Of a stretch of DNA of 64,000 nt, positions 43,894-52,914 are shown piece by piece. The stretch is from Gluconacetobacter asukensis. GTDB lineage: Bacteria > Pseudomonadota > Alphaproteobacteria > Acetobacterales > Acetobacteraceae. The position numbers and the translations under genes were made by a program. The stretch covers positions 87,191 through 151,190 of the forward strand of contig NZ_JABEQE010000011.1 of assembly GCF_014174375.1 (NCBI RefSeq), read 5' to 3'. The number at the start of each line of letters is the position of its first letter. The first letter of the stretch is position 1. The notes below the pieces were generated by a model. That model had not been told where the DNA came from and did no database searches. It saw only the letters and a program-made list of their open reading frames with translations.

Positions 43894-46059
43894 TCACGCT
43901 TGCTTCCACAGCTTGAGGACGCTGTCTTGCCGGATTCTCGGGGCATACATCGTGAATATGCCGCCTGATATCCTGGTATCGCCCAGGCGGCGAAGCGCCA
44001 TGCGGATGGTGGCTACCGGCGCAACCCCGGCTGCGACCACGTAGACGAGTGCGGCGGTCGCCGCACCGATCAGTGGCGCCTCGGCATGGCCGTCGAGCGC
44101 CGGGCAATCGACGATGACGTGATCGAAGCGGGTCCGCAGCTCCGCCAGAAGTTGCTCCAGCCCGTTGGCGACCAGGAAATCCGGCGCATCGCCCGCCGGG
44201 ATGATGGACAGTCCTTCAATCGCGGTCATACGGAGCACGTCGTCGAGCTTCGCATCGCCCGACAGGAGGTTGGCGAGACCGGGGCCATTCTCCAGCGCGA
44301 ATGGCAGGTGAAGCGAAGGGGCACGGAGATTGGCATCGACCAGGACGACTTTCCGCCTGCCGCGCGCCAGCGTCCGGGCCAGGGCGATCGCGGTCGCCGT
44401 ACTGCCTTCGCGTGTCCAGGTGGAGATGACGCCGATCGAAGCCGGAACTTCCGGCGGCACGGAAGACAGGGCCAGATTCGCGACAATTTCGAGATAAGCC
44501 TCCGCCAGGGCGAACGGCATCTCCGTGGTCCCGCCGCTCGGTGCCTCCGGAACTGCCGGCTTCGGCACAACCCCGAGAAGCGGCAGGACGAGCTTCTCCT
44601 CGAAATCGATCGGCTCGTTGATCCCCCTGTCGATGCGGTTCAGCAACAGTGCCGCGATCACGCTGATGAGCGTACCTGCCAAGGTGAACAGCACCAGATT
44701 CACCGCGATATTCGGCGAGGAGGGCCGGTCTGGCAGGCGGGGGGCGCCGACGAGGGTAACGTTGTTGCTTTCCAGCACGGCGGCGACGCCAATTTCCTTG
44801 GAGCGTTGCAGCAGCGCCTCGTAGAGCATTCGGTCGCTGTCGGCTTCGCGCCGGTAGATCGCATACTGGATCGAACGCTTGCGTTGCTCGGCGAGCGATT
44901 CCTTGATGGCGTTCACCTGCAGGCTCAAGGCTTGCTCACGCCCGAGCGCCCCCTGATAGGCCTGCTGGAGGGCCGTGCGCACGCGGCCGCCTTCGGCCCG
45001 TATCGACGTATCCAGGGAAACGAGCCGCGCGCGAAGCTGTTTCGTCGATGCGTCGTCGGGGCCTTGCCGTGCCGCCGCCGCCTCGTACTGGGCCGCGACA
45101 TCAGCGCGTTCCTTGCGCAAGAGGCCGAGCGCCCGATAGGCAAGCGCGTCGCTGCTGGCACCTGGCTGGTCGCCCACGGCGGCGAGGCGGCTGGCGGCGT
45201 TTATGCGCTCGGTGGTGGCCGCAACGCGGGCGGAGCTCATGGTCACGAGGGCATCGCTCGCCAGGAGTCTGGCCTGGGCAGGGTCATAGCCATCCGGTCG
45301 CTGGCCGTTATTGGGCAAGGTGAGGTCCACCATGTCCTGACTCGTCGCGTATTGGAGAGCGCGTAGTTCGGCTTCATCCAGTTTCCCGCGGAGATCGGCA
45401 ATCTGCTCGCCGAGGAACCGGCGTGCATAGACGGCCGCCGCTTGGCGGCGATCGAGATTGGCGGCGATAAAATCCTGGCCCCAGAGTCGCGCAATATCTT
45501 TCGAGAGCGCCGGTGAGGGTGTCGTGGCGTCGATATCCACCAGGCTGGTGCCGTGCATCGGCACCACTGTCACATGGCTCAGCAGGATCTTGCCGGCGAT
45601 CTCGCGGCGCCTGTCTCTGCCGGAAGCGCCGGCGTTTTCGTAAAATTCCCTACGCTTTCCAAAGATCTCGAAAAAATCCGGACTGTCGGGCGCGCCGATA
45701 TCGCTCGCGACGCGCTCGGCCAGGGCCTGCGACCGCAGGAGGCTGTATTGGGTCTGGTAGAATTCCTGGTCGCCGATGGAGACATCGTGCGCCGTGGCAC
45801 CGAGATTCACGATCTGCGCGGTCTCGCGCGCGATCTGCAGCTCGGTGGTCGCCGTGTATCGGGGGATGGTGAGCAGCGAGACCAGCCCTCCAAGCAAAGC
45901 GCCGCCAATGACGCCCGCGGCGAGCAGCCAGCGCCAGAATATCACCAGGCGCAGAATCCGCCTCCACCGGGCCTTGTGGGGCTCCCCTGTGCTGTCGCCC
46001 TTAGGGACGGTGACAAGGCGGTCCGAGGGACTCAGAAAATGCGGGGGAATACTGTTCAC
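43894..46059 (-). CDS. Wzc-like polysaccharide co-polymerase with degenerate ATP site
   Basis: 721 residues from a GTG at 46059 preceded by GGAG; no ATG is better placed. There is a Wzz domain with a first helix (WRWLLAAGVIGGALLGGLVS), coiled-coil middle (about 190-480), second helix (IAVNLVLFTLAGTLISVIAA) and a C-terminal BY-kinase-like domain. There the Walker A region reads TWTREGSTATAIALA, lacking the usual GxGKS/T lysine. A-prime is VVLVDANLRAP, and the Walker B position is HVIVDCPA. No Tyr cluster follows. It should set chain length; kinase activity is doubtful. Confidence 0.87.
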   Translation of the reverse strand: MNSIPPHFLSPSDRLVTVPKGDSTGEPHKARWRRILRLVIFWRWLLAAGVIGGALLGGLVSLLTIPRYTATTELQIARETAQIVNLGATAHDVSIGDQEFYQTQYSLLRSQALAERVASDIGAPDSPDFFEIFGKRREFYENAGASGRDRRREIAGKILLSHVTVVPMHGTSLVDIDATTPSPALSKDIARLWGQDFIAANLDRRQAAAVYARRFLGEQIADLRGKLDEAELRALQYATSQDMVDLTLPNNGQRPDGYDPAQARLLASDALVTMSSARVAATTERINAASRLAAVGDQPGASSDALAYRALGLLRKERADVAAQYEAAAARQGPDDASTKQLRARLVSLDTSIRAEGGRVRTALQQAYQGALGREQALSLQVNAIKESLAEQRKRSIQYAIYRREADSDRMLYEALLQRSKEIGVAAVLESNNVTLVGAPRLPDRPSSPNIAVNLVLFTLAGTLISVIAALLLNRIDRGINEPIDFEEKLVLPLLGVVPKPAVPEAPSGGTTEMPFALAEAYLEIVANLALSSVPPEVPASIGVISTWTREGSTATAIALARTLARGRRKVVLVDANLRAPSLHLPFALENGPGLANLLSGDAKLDDVLRMTAIEGLSIIPAGDAPDFLVANGLEQLLAELRTRFDHVIVDCPALDGHAEAPLIGAATAALVYVVAAGVAPVATIRMALRRLGDTRISGGIFTMYAPRIRQDSVLKLWKQA

Positions 46060-46087
46060 CGCCGGCGCTCCGTTGACATGGGATGGC

Positions 46088-47401
46088 TCAAATTTTTGCC
46101 CGCAGGGAGATCTGGAACACGGCCTGGCTTTCGAAGGGCGAGGCGAGCCCCTCCAGCGCAACGCGCGTTCCGCGGCGGCTGTTGACGTTCATCGCCTCAA
46201 CGAAGGCGGTGAAGTAGTGATCGATGGGCACGCGGGCGGCTACCGTGGCGGCCCAGCCATCCTCGTTATTGGACGGCGGCATTTCGCTGCCATGCTCACG
46301 GGTCTGGAATCCCTCGATCCGCCCCGTGAGGGCCAATGGCCCGAAATCATGCACGATCAGCACATAGGCCGAGCGGAAATCGGTGTGGACCCAGTTTTGC
46401 CCGTTTTCGGGAAAGCCCATGATGGTCGATCCGGTCATGCCCTGCGCCAGGAGCTTGGTCCGCCGCGACAGGCGCACGTTGACGCTCAGGTTCCAGAACC
46501 GCGTGCGCCAGCCCCATTGATCCGCGGCTGTGAATGCCTGCGGATTCCCGCGATTGTCGTAATAAAACAGTGCCACGTCGACGGGCTGCGGCGGATGCCA
46601 GTCGAACCGCGCATACCATCCGGGCTGATGGTCGATCTCGATGGTGTTGTCCGTCTTGTGCTGCTGCAGGAGCGTGATGAAATTGTTGAGCGGCGGGAGG
46701 CGGAAGGAACCGAGAGCGGTGGATTTGATGTCATTCAGGGCCCAGCCCCTGAAGGACAGCAGGGTGCCGGACGTGTCGTCCCAGCCGAACACACCGCCGG
46801 TGAGGCCGAAATCATGATCCCCCAGATTCGTATGCACCGATATTTCGGTACCGAGAACCTTGACTTCCTCCCCGACCCAGGAGTTGATCACCGACGGCGT
46901 AATGGTGTTGACGACGCTCCAGGCGCCGCCGGTGGAATGCTCCAGCGAGATCTCGGGCCACATCAGCCCCATTCTCCCCGAGAAGCGGAACCTGTGGGAC
47001 TGGTCGGGCAGGAAATTGAGAAACGCTTCCATCAGGTCGAAACCGTCATGATGACCGCGCTGCCAGGCGCCGGAGATGTTGGCGCTGAACATTTTGCCGA
47101 ACCGGGGGTTCCAGACCACATCCGCCTCGAACGGGGCGAAGATCGTGCTGAAGCCGCCATTCCCGTCACCCTGCAGACGGGTCTTGCCAAAGCCGCCATT
47201 CACGAAAGAGGTTGCGCCGTTGGCCACCGCCAGGCGCCAGTCCACCAGCACCGACACGGTGTTTTTGGAGAACAGATCGAAATCTGTGCTGGCGGTTGAA
47301 GGGGACGTCGCGGTGACGTTTGCCGGTGCTGGCTCGTCGGCAAGGGCGGGCATTCCGATCATCGTGCCGAGCAACACGGTCCAGACGCGAATATGATTCA
47401 T
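46088..47401 (-). CDS. Putative outer membrane beta-barrel protein, unknown
   Basis: 437 residues from the ATG at 47401, overlapping the amidohydrolase stop. A signal peptide (VWTVLLGTMIGMPALADE) is followed by a beta-rich sequence with repeated aromatic strand ends (EADVVWNPRFGKMFSANISG, FRFSGRMGLMWPEISLEHST, NLSVNVRLSRRTKLLAQGMT), ending FQISLRAKI. No Wza/polysaccharide-export domain is present. Its position directly before wzc suggests a role in glycan export or outer membrane modification. The family is not recognised. Confidence 0.65.
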   Translation of the reverse strand: MNHIRVWTVLLGTMIGMPALADEPAPANVTATSPSTASTDFDLFSKNTVSVLVDWRLAVANGATSFVNGGFGKTRLQGDGNGGFSTIFAPFEADVVWNPRFGKMFSANISGAWQRGHHDGFDLMEAFLNFLPDQSHRFRFSGRMGLMWPEISLEHSTGGAWSVVNTITPSVINSWVGEEVKVLGTEISVHTNLGDHDFGLTGGVFGWDDTSGTLLSFRGWALNDIKSTALGSFRLPPLNNFITLLQQHKTDNTIEIDHQPGWYARFDWHPPQPVDVALFYYDNRGNPQAFTAADQWGWRTRFWNLSVNVRLSRRTKLLAQGMTGSTIMGFPENGQNWVHTDFRSAYVLIVHDFGPLALTGRIEGFQTREHGSEMPPSNNEDGWAATVAARVPIDHYFTAFVEAMNVNSRRGTRVALEGLASPFESQAVFQISLRAKI

Positions 47402-48450
47402 TGTAACGGCGTCCACGCTGCCGCGGGGAGGGCCGTCCAGCGGACGACTCCGCCTGCGGTTCTCTCCTCGGCGTGTTGAAAAAACGGCGCGAGAGAAGCG
47501 CCGAGCGACGGATGGGCGACGCGGGGAACGCCATCCACGAGGACCAAAAGAACATCTTCGGCGCAGGCTTCGAGAATGGGTTTGCGCAGGATGACGAGGT
47601 CCGCCATCGAACCGGTTTCCAGTGACGGTACCGGCAGCCCCAGGCGATACGCCGCCGTGGCGCCGACCGCCGCAAGCAGCCTGCCGTCGTCGAGCATTCC
47701 GAGGCGGCGCGCGCAGGCAAGTTCGTCCAGCAGGTCCCCACAACCCGTCAGACGGGAATCACTCCCCAGGAGCACGTCCACCCCCTCCGCCAGGAGAGCT
47801 TCGGACGCGGTTTGCCCGAACAGGAAGAGGTTTGAACTCGGGCACCAGACCAGAGCAGCCCCTGATGCGCGGAAGCGGCGGCGGCTCGCGGCGTCCATAC
47901 CTACGCCGTGCACGGCCAGGAGTTCCGGCCCCAGGACCCCGCGTTCGGCAAGTGCGTCGATTTCGGCCGCCGCACGGAAATCCACGCCCTCCGCTACATG
48001 GAGGCAGAATGGACCTTCCCCGACCGAGCCTGCCAGTTCCGGCGTCATGCCGAGCGAGTCGGCATTTCGCAAGCGGACCAGCTTGAGCGGAAATCCTGCA
48101 TCGAAATCGGCTTCCCACGGATCATGGTGGACCGCGGTGGTCACGCCGGAAAACAGATTTTTCCATGCGCCTTCCAGCAATGCTTCACGGCGGGGACGTG
48201 CGCGCCCCAAGACGATGCGGTCTGCCTCCCGTGCCTGGATGTCGAGCGCCCACTCATAGGCATTCCGATAGGGCGGATGGCCCAGGCGCCCATAATGGTT
48301 GCGGTGCAGATGGTCATGGGCGTTGATCAGGCCGGGGCGGATCTCGGCATCAGGAAAGTTCAAGACCAGGTCGAAGTCACCCCGAATATCGATGATTTTA
48401 CCAGCGTCAACGGCGATTTCACGGTTCCTGGCACGGATGAGCAGCCGCAT
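47398..48450 (-). CDS. Amidohydrolase-family metal-dependent deaminase/hydrolase
   Basis: 350 residues from the ATG at 48450, two bases after the methyltransferase stop. The metal site begins at INAHDHLHRNHYG. Further ligands are expected in TTAVHHDPWE, LLAVHGVGMD and LLGSDSRLTG, and CPSSNLFLFGQ resembles the guanine deaminase/chlorohydrolase clan. Its four-base overlap with the barrel gene couples it to a polysaccharide operon, where an N-deacetylase or deaminase on a sugar or tail group is conceivable but unproven. Confidence 0.8.
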   Translation of the reverse strand: MRLLIRARNREIAVDAGKIIDIRGDFDLVLNFPDAEIRPGLINAHDHLHRNHYGRLGHPPYRNAYEWALDIQAREADRIVLGRARPRREALLEGAWKNLFSGVTTAVHHDPWEADFDAGFPLKLVRLRNADSLGMTPELAGSVGEGPFCLHVAEGVDFRAAAEIDALAERGVLGPELLAVHGVGMDAASRRRFRASGAALVWCPSSNLFLFGQTASEALLAEGVDVLLGSDSRLTGCGDLLDELACARRLGMLDDGRLLAAVGATAAYRLGLPVPSLETGSMADLVILRKPILEACAEDVLLVLVDGVPRVAHPSLGASLAPFFQHAEERTAGGVVRWTALPAAAWTPLQ

Positions 48451-48452
48451 GC

Positions 48453-49121
48453 CTACGCCTCTCGCATAAAGGCGAGGCCCAACACGACGTTCAGACCTTG
48501 ATGCGTCGGATAAAGCGCGGCACAGCCGGCCTGTTCGTAGAACGGCCGGGCCGCGGGGCCTATGGCCGCGCTTCTGCGTGCCGAAAGCCGCCAACCGGCC
48601 GCCTTCGCCGCGTTCAGATGTGCGGCGACATCATGGACATAATGTTCAAGTTCGTGGACGGCGCCGGCTCTCCTGAACGTGCGGCGGTGCCCCGCGGCGT
48701 GTGCATCGGGATGGAAATCCGTAACGACGAGACGGGCACCCGCTCCGGCGACGCGCGCCAGTTCGTGATAGGCGGGTGAGCAATCCGCCAGATGTCCGAG
48801 CACGAGACGGCACCAGATCACGTCAAAGCCGCCGTCCGGCAGCGGAAGCTGCCGGATATCCGCCGCCATCGTGTCGATGGATGGGTATCGCGCGGCACCC
48901 TCCGCCAGCATCTCGGGGCTGAGATCAACGCCAAGCGCCGACGCGGCACCCGCCTCGTGCAGCCGGCGTCCGACCCCACACCCGGCATCAAGCAGCCGCA
49001 AGCCGCCGAGGGACGGCGTCATTGCCGCTGCCAGCCCATTTTCGAGCGAGGAGATGGCGTTTTCGTTGGCATAAGTCGCGGCCCAGAGGCGGTAGCCTTC
49101 CCGCACGTTCAGCACCGTCAT
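48453..49121 (-). CDS. Class I SAM-dependent methyltransferase
   Basis: 222 residues from ATG 49121 (MTVLNVREGYRLWAATYANE); ATG 49166 is an alternative. Motif I is LRLLDAGCGVGRRLHEAGA, followed by ALGVDLSPEMLAEGAARYPS and FDVIWCRLVLGHLADCS, the layout of UbiE/Methyltransf_11 proteins. The catalytic role is methylation of an unknown substrate. It is the first gene of the operon running through the amidohydrolase, barrel, wzc and probably ligase. Confidence 0.85.
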   Translation of the reverse strand: MTVLNVREGYRLWAATYANENAISSLENGLAAAMTPSLGGLRLLDAGCGVGRRLHEAGAASALGVDLSPEMLAEGAARYPSIDTMAADIRQLPLPDGGFDVIWCRLVLGHLADCSPAYHELARVAGAGARLVVTDFHPDAHAAGHRRTFRRAGAVHELEHYVHDVAAHLNAAKAAGWRLSARRSAAIGPAARPFYEQAGCAALYPTHQGLNVVLGLAFMREA

Positions 49122-49373
49122 TCCGCTGCGTCCAAACCGGGGCTCTCGACCATGACCATTCTCCACGACGCCTCTCGCACCTTGTGCGATCTGTGTTCCG
49201 GGAGGGCTCTGCAGCGTTCAAAGATTCAAAGAGTGGCGACAATATCGGCTGGCATCCCCGGGGTATAAATTCCGATATCGGATTAATCATGGACCATCCG
49301 ACAGCACTCCGTGACCTCGCGTTTCATGGAAGCGGAGGGGAGCAGAGATCGAATCAGGCGGCCAGGAACGCCA

Positions 49374-49760
49374 TCATGGCGCGACATTCAGCACACCGCG
49401 CATGGACGGGTGGAACAGACAGAAAAAAGCGATGCGTCCGGAAGAGGAGAGAGTCATCTTCGCACTCTGGCCGGGATTGAGCCGGATATCGAAGCTGTGG
49501 TCGCGCGCCGTCACCGAATGCATCACGCTGTCGCGGTTAACCCACACGATAGTGTCGCCAATTTTCGCATTGTCCGGTGTCTGGCCGAAATCCATATCGT
49601 CGATGACCACGGTATATTCGTGGCCGCCGACCTGAGCGGGGGCGGCGGGAGCGGCTGCGGTGGCGGCGATAGCGGCGGGCATGGCCGCGAGCAGCATCGC
49701 GACGGCCATTACCGTCAGGCGCGCTTTCAGGCGTGCATCGATCCGATTGGTTTTGGTCAC
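49374..49760 (-). CDS. Cupredoxin-like periplasmic copper protein
   Basis: 128 residues from a GTG at 49760, chosen for the strong AAGGAGG upstream. Signal peptide (VMAVAMLLAAMPAAIAATA) then a cupredoxin domain: VVIDDMDFGQTPDNAKIGDT, VWVNRDSVMHSVTA and SGRIAFFCLFHPSMRG. Type 1 copper ligands are the His in MHS, Cys in FFC, His in FHP and Met in PSM. It resembles amicyanin/pseudoazurin-like electron carriers. It is separated from the adjacent operon by 252 bp. The partner is unknown. Confidence 0.85.
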   Translation of the reverse strand: MTKTNRIDARLKARLTVMAVAMLLAAMPAAIAATAAAPAAPAQVGGHEYTVVIDDMDFGQTPDNAKIGDTIVWVNRDSVMHSVTARDHSFDIRLNPGQSAKMTLSSSGRIAFFCLFHPSMRGVLNVAP

Positions 49761-50107
49761 CTTGTCCTCCTTCCATCGGCAGATCTTCCCTTTGTGTCCG
49801 AACGGGGAGAAAAGGTTCAGAACAAGCAGGCCAGCCATATCGTACCCCAAATTTCTTGTTCTCGGGCCTCTTCGCGCGGTTGGGCTTTCCAGCCGATCCT
49901 CGATTTCTGTGACGCAGGACTCCGGAACGATGAACCGTACTGCGTCCGCGGTGCCACTAAGGAACCGGGGAAGGGGCGCGCCCGCCTGCTTGGCGCAGTG
50001 CGCTCCTTTGGTGGAGAAACGGGACAGGCGGGCTTTCTTTCGATGACATACGCGGCTTTCCCCGGCACCATACCGGATAGCAGGCCAAGGCAACCCCTCG
50101 TTGGGTC
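49761..50107. promoter_or_regulatory. Intergenic region between cupredoxin and GT4 genes
   Basis: About 350 bases without a convincing gene. It holds the divergent promoters of the cupredoxin gene (minus) and the GT4 gene (plus). The AAGGAGG ribosome-binding site of the cupredoxin gene lies at its left edge. No clear operator is recognised. Confidence 0.3.
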
Positions 50108-50146
50108 CCTCCGCCGTGCCGACGGGTTCAAAACCGACGGCGGAGG
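50108..50146 (+). promoter_or_regulatory. Hairpin sequestering the GT4 ribosome-binding site
   Basis: CCTCCGCCGT (50108-50117) pairs perfectly with ACGGCGGAGG (50137-50146) around a 19-base loop. The right arm contains GGAGG (50142-50146), six bases before the GT4 start at 50153, so the stem hides the Shine-Dalgarno sequence. Folding of the mRNA would limit translation of the GT4 gene and its coupled polymerase-like partner. A control role is inference. Confidence 0.6.
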
Positions 50147-50152
50147 CTCCGA

Positions 50153-51361
50153 ATGCGCATTGTCTATCTGACGCAATGGTTCGACCCCGAAACGCACGTC
50201 ATCAAGGGAGCGAAATTCGTGCGCGCCTTGCAGTCGGCCGGGCATGAGGTGACGGTGGTGACGGGCTTCCCGAACTATCCCACCGGCCGGCTCTATCCGG
50301 GCTACAGGCTGCGGCTGATCCACAAGGAGGTGATAGGCGGCGTGAATGTCGTCAGGCTGCCGCTTTATCCGAGCCACGACTCCTCGTCGCTACGGCGGTC
50401 CTTCAACTATCTCTCGTTCTTTCTCTCCGCGCTCGTCTATCTTCTGCTTCGGCGCACACCCTTCGATATCGCCTACGTATATCACCCGCCCATCACCGTA
50501 GGGCTTGCCGCGGCGGTTGCCGGCCTCTTGCGGCGGCTGCCCTTCATCCTCGACGTGCAGGATCTCTGGCCCGACACGCTCGCGGCCACGGGCATGGCGG
50601 GCGGACGGCGCTCCATGCGGCTGGTCGGCTTGCTTTGCCGCTTCGTCTATCGGCGAAGCGATGCCATCGTGGCGCAGTCGGAAGGTATGAAAACCGCGCT
50701 GAACGCCCATGGCGTTCCGGCCGACAAGCTCGTCACCATCCGGAACTGGGCGGAAGCCGAGCCTCCGATCAATGAGGGGGAAGCTCGGCTCGCACCGCAT
50801 CATTTCGTGGTGGTCTACGGGGGCAATCTCGGCCGCGCCCAGGATCTTGGGACGGTGCTGGACGCTGCGGCGCGGTTGCGCGAGCGGAAGCCGGATATCC
50901 TGATCCGGCTTTACGGTGGCGGCGTGGAGGCTGAGCCACTGCGCGCCCGCGCCGAAGCCCTGAGCTTGACGAATGTGGAGTTCCACGGCCCGGTCAGCAA
51001 GGATGCGATAGGCGCGATTTTCGCCCAGGCCGACGCTCTGCTGGTGCATCTCGCCGACCATCCGCTCTTCGCCATCACGGTCCCGTCGAAGGTGCAGGCC
51101 TATCTGGCCATGGGCAGGCCCATCGTCGCGGGCCTGGCGGGAGAGGCGGCGCGATTGCTCGTCGAATCCAAAGCCGCGGTCGTTGCACCGCCCGGCGACC
51201 CGCGCGCCCTCGCGGAAGCCATCGCATCCCTGGCCGATATGCCCCTGGAAGCGCGCAAGGCCATGGGGCACGCCGGCCACGACTATTATCAGCGTCATTT
51301 GTCGTTTCAGTCGGGCGTGCGGCGAACCTTGGGTCTTTTCGACAGCGCTAGCCCGACATGA
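50153..51361 (+). CDS. Family 4 glycosyltransferase, WbuB-like (N-acetyl-L-fucosamine transferase candidate)
   Basis: 402 residues. The N-terminus RIVYLTQWFDPETHVIKGAK and TGFPNYPTGRLYPGY, then LDVQDLWPDTLAATGM, are the hallmarks of WbuB-type FucNAc transferases. The donor-binding half has VVYGGNLGRAQDLGTVLDAA and FAITVPSKVQAYLAMGRPIV. With capEFG in the same locus it is the best candidate for FucNAc transfer. A hairpin covers its ribosome-binding site. It overlaps the next gene by four bases. Confidence 0.88.
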   Translation: MRIVYLTQWFDPETHVIKGAKFVRALQSAGHEVTVVTGFPNYPTGRLYPGYRLRLIHKEVIGGVNVVRLPLYPSHDSSSLRRSFNYLSFFLSALVYLLLRRTPFDIAYVYHPPITVGLAAAVAGLLRRLPFILDVQDLWPDTLAATGMAGGRRSMRLVGLLCRFVYRRSDAIVAQSEGMKTALNAHGVPADKLVTIRNWAEAEPPINEGEARLAPHHFVVVYGGNLGRAQDLGTVLDAAARLRERKPDILIRLYGGGVEAEPLRARAEALSLTNVEFHGPVSKDAIGAIFAQADALLVHLADHPLFAITVPSKVQAYLAMGRPIVAGLAGEAARLLVESKAAVVAPPGDPRALAEAIASLADMPLEARKAMGHAGHDYYQRHLSFQSGVRRTLGLFDSASPT

Positions 51362-52758
51362 TGATTTCGCCTCAATCCCGAATTGTCCGGCGGCTCGCGA
51401 GCCCGGCTTTCCTGCCGGTGGTTACGCCCACCGGCATTCCCCGTCTGCCCCTGTTCCTGGTGCTCGGCTGGATCGCGGCCACGTTTCTGCTCTTCCTGAT
51501 CTGGCCTATCAATTGGCCGATCTATCATATCGAGGAATGGGAGCGGCTTGTCGCCTACGTCTCGACCTGCCTTCTCCTGATCGGCGCCGCCGCATGGACG
51601 GGCTCGAAAGGCCCGACAAGGCTGACCGCGCCTCTGTCCGGAGTACGGTTGCTGCTCGTCGCTGGCGCCTTGGCCGCGGCTCTGTTACTGACGCCCTCCT
51701 GCATGACCTATACGGGCAGGGGCCCCTGGGAACTGCTCGACGCCATGAGCGACCAGGGTGCTGCGTACCGGCGGCTGCAAGCCAATCTGGTGACTACCGC
51801 CGGCCATCACACCGCCATGGCTCTGGCGCGCGCGTTTTTTGCGCCGCTTGTATACGCCGTGCTGCCGCTTGGCATATTGCGCTGGCGCGATATTGGTTGG
51901 AGTGGTCGGCTTTCAGTGGCCGTAACCGCCGCCTGCTCGATCGTGTTTTCCCTCATGCGTGGGACGGACAAGGAAATCGCCGATCTGTTCGTGATCGGCG
52001 TTTCGGCCATGTTTGTCTTATACGGCCGCGCTTGGGCGGCTGGCTATCGCGGCACGGTCCTCCTGCGCCGCTTCTGGCGCTGGGCCCTGGCGGGGGCGTT
52101 GTTCGTGTATGCCGCCCAGGCTCTCTATACCGAGCGCAAGGATCTTCGTCTCAATGCGCGGCATCTCCCGCGCAGCAGCGTCTGCGCGAATGCCACGAAT
52201 ATCTGCGCCGACCTCGCCAATCCGTGGATCACCTGGATGCCGCCTCAGCAGCGCTTCGGAGTCACGCTGTTCATTCTCTCCACCTGCTCCGGCTATTATG
52301 GGCTCGACCTCGCGCTGCGGAACCCCTTCGAATCCTCGTTCGGCGTCGGTCATTCTCCGGTGGCGCTCACCATGTATGAAACGTTGACCGGCGATCACAC
52401 GCCGCATCTGCGCACCTACACGTACCGCAACGGCGAACACGAGTGGCTGGAGGAATATTACTGGTCGACGCTGGTGACATGGATTGCCAACGATGTCGGC
52501 TTTCCCGGCGCGGCGCTGGTGTTGGGGCTCATAGGCTATATGTGGGGCATCTGGTGGCGCGAGGCAGCCGCGGGCATGAGCGATCCGGCCGCGATACTGT
52601 TCGCGCTTACGACGACCATGATGTTCTATTTCCCGGCCAATAATCAGGTGTTCCTCACCCCCGACGGCTATACGATCTTCGCTGTCTGGATCGCAGTGTG
52701 GCTCTGGCATCGCGCGCGCCGGACCGTATCGGTCGCGCTGCCCTGCGAGGCGGAGTGA
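51358..52758 (+). CDS. Multi-spanning membrane protein, candidate glycan polymerase (Wzy-like)
   Basis: 466 residues with about ten hydrophobic helices (e.g. LFLVLGWIAATFLLFLIWPI, VRLLLVAGALAAALLLTPSC) and a long polar loop (about 270-360: RTYTYRNGEHEWLEEYYWST). Wzy polymerases share this topology but little sequence. It is translationally coupled to the FucNAc transferase candidate, the usual place for wzy. The assignment rests on topology and context. A flippase is less likely from the helix count and loop size. Confidence 0.6.
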   Translation: MMISPQSRIVRRLASPAFLPVVTPTGIPRLPLFLVLGWIAATFLLFLIWPINWPIYHIEEWERLVAYVSTCLLLIGAAAWTGSKGPTRLTAPLSGVRLLLVAGALAAALLLTPSCMTYTGRGPWELLDAMSDQGAAYRRLQANLVTTAGHHTAMALARAFFAPLVYAVLPLGILRWRDIGWSGRLSVAVTAACSIVFSLMRGTDKEIADLFVIGVSAMFVLYGRAWAAGYRGTVLLRRFWRWALAGALFVYAAQALYTERKDLRLNARHLPRSSVCANATNICADLANPWITWMPPQQRFGVTLFILSTCSGYYGLDLALRNPFESSFGVGHSPVALTMYETLTGDHTPHLRTYTYRNGEHEWLEEYYWSTLVTWIANDVGFPGAALVLGLIGYMWGIWWREAAAGMSDPAAILFALTTTMMFYFPANNQVFLTPDGYTIFAVWIAVWLWHRARRTVSVALPCEAE

Positions 52759-52914
52759 ACCAGGCAATCCGGGATAGTCCGGGTCGCGGGATATGCAGCC
52801 ATGGGCCGATGTCGAGATCATGCACGCCGATCCGCTCCAGCGTCTGCGCCATTGGAAGCGACGTAGAAGGCGCAGCAGGCGCAGGACGGCGGACGGAGGG
52901 GGTGACCGACCAGG

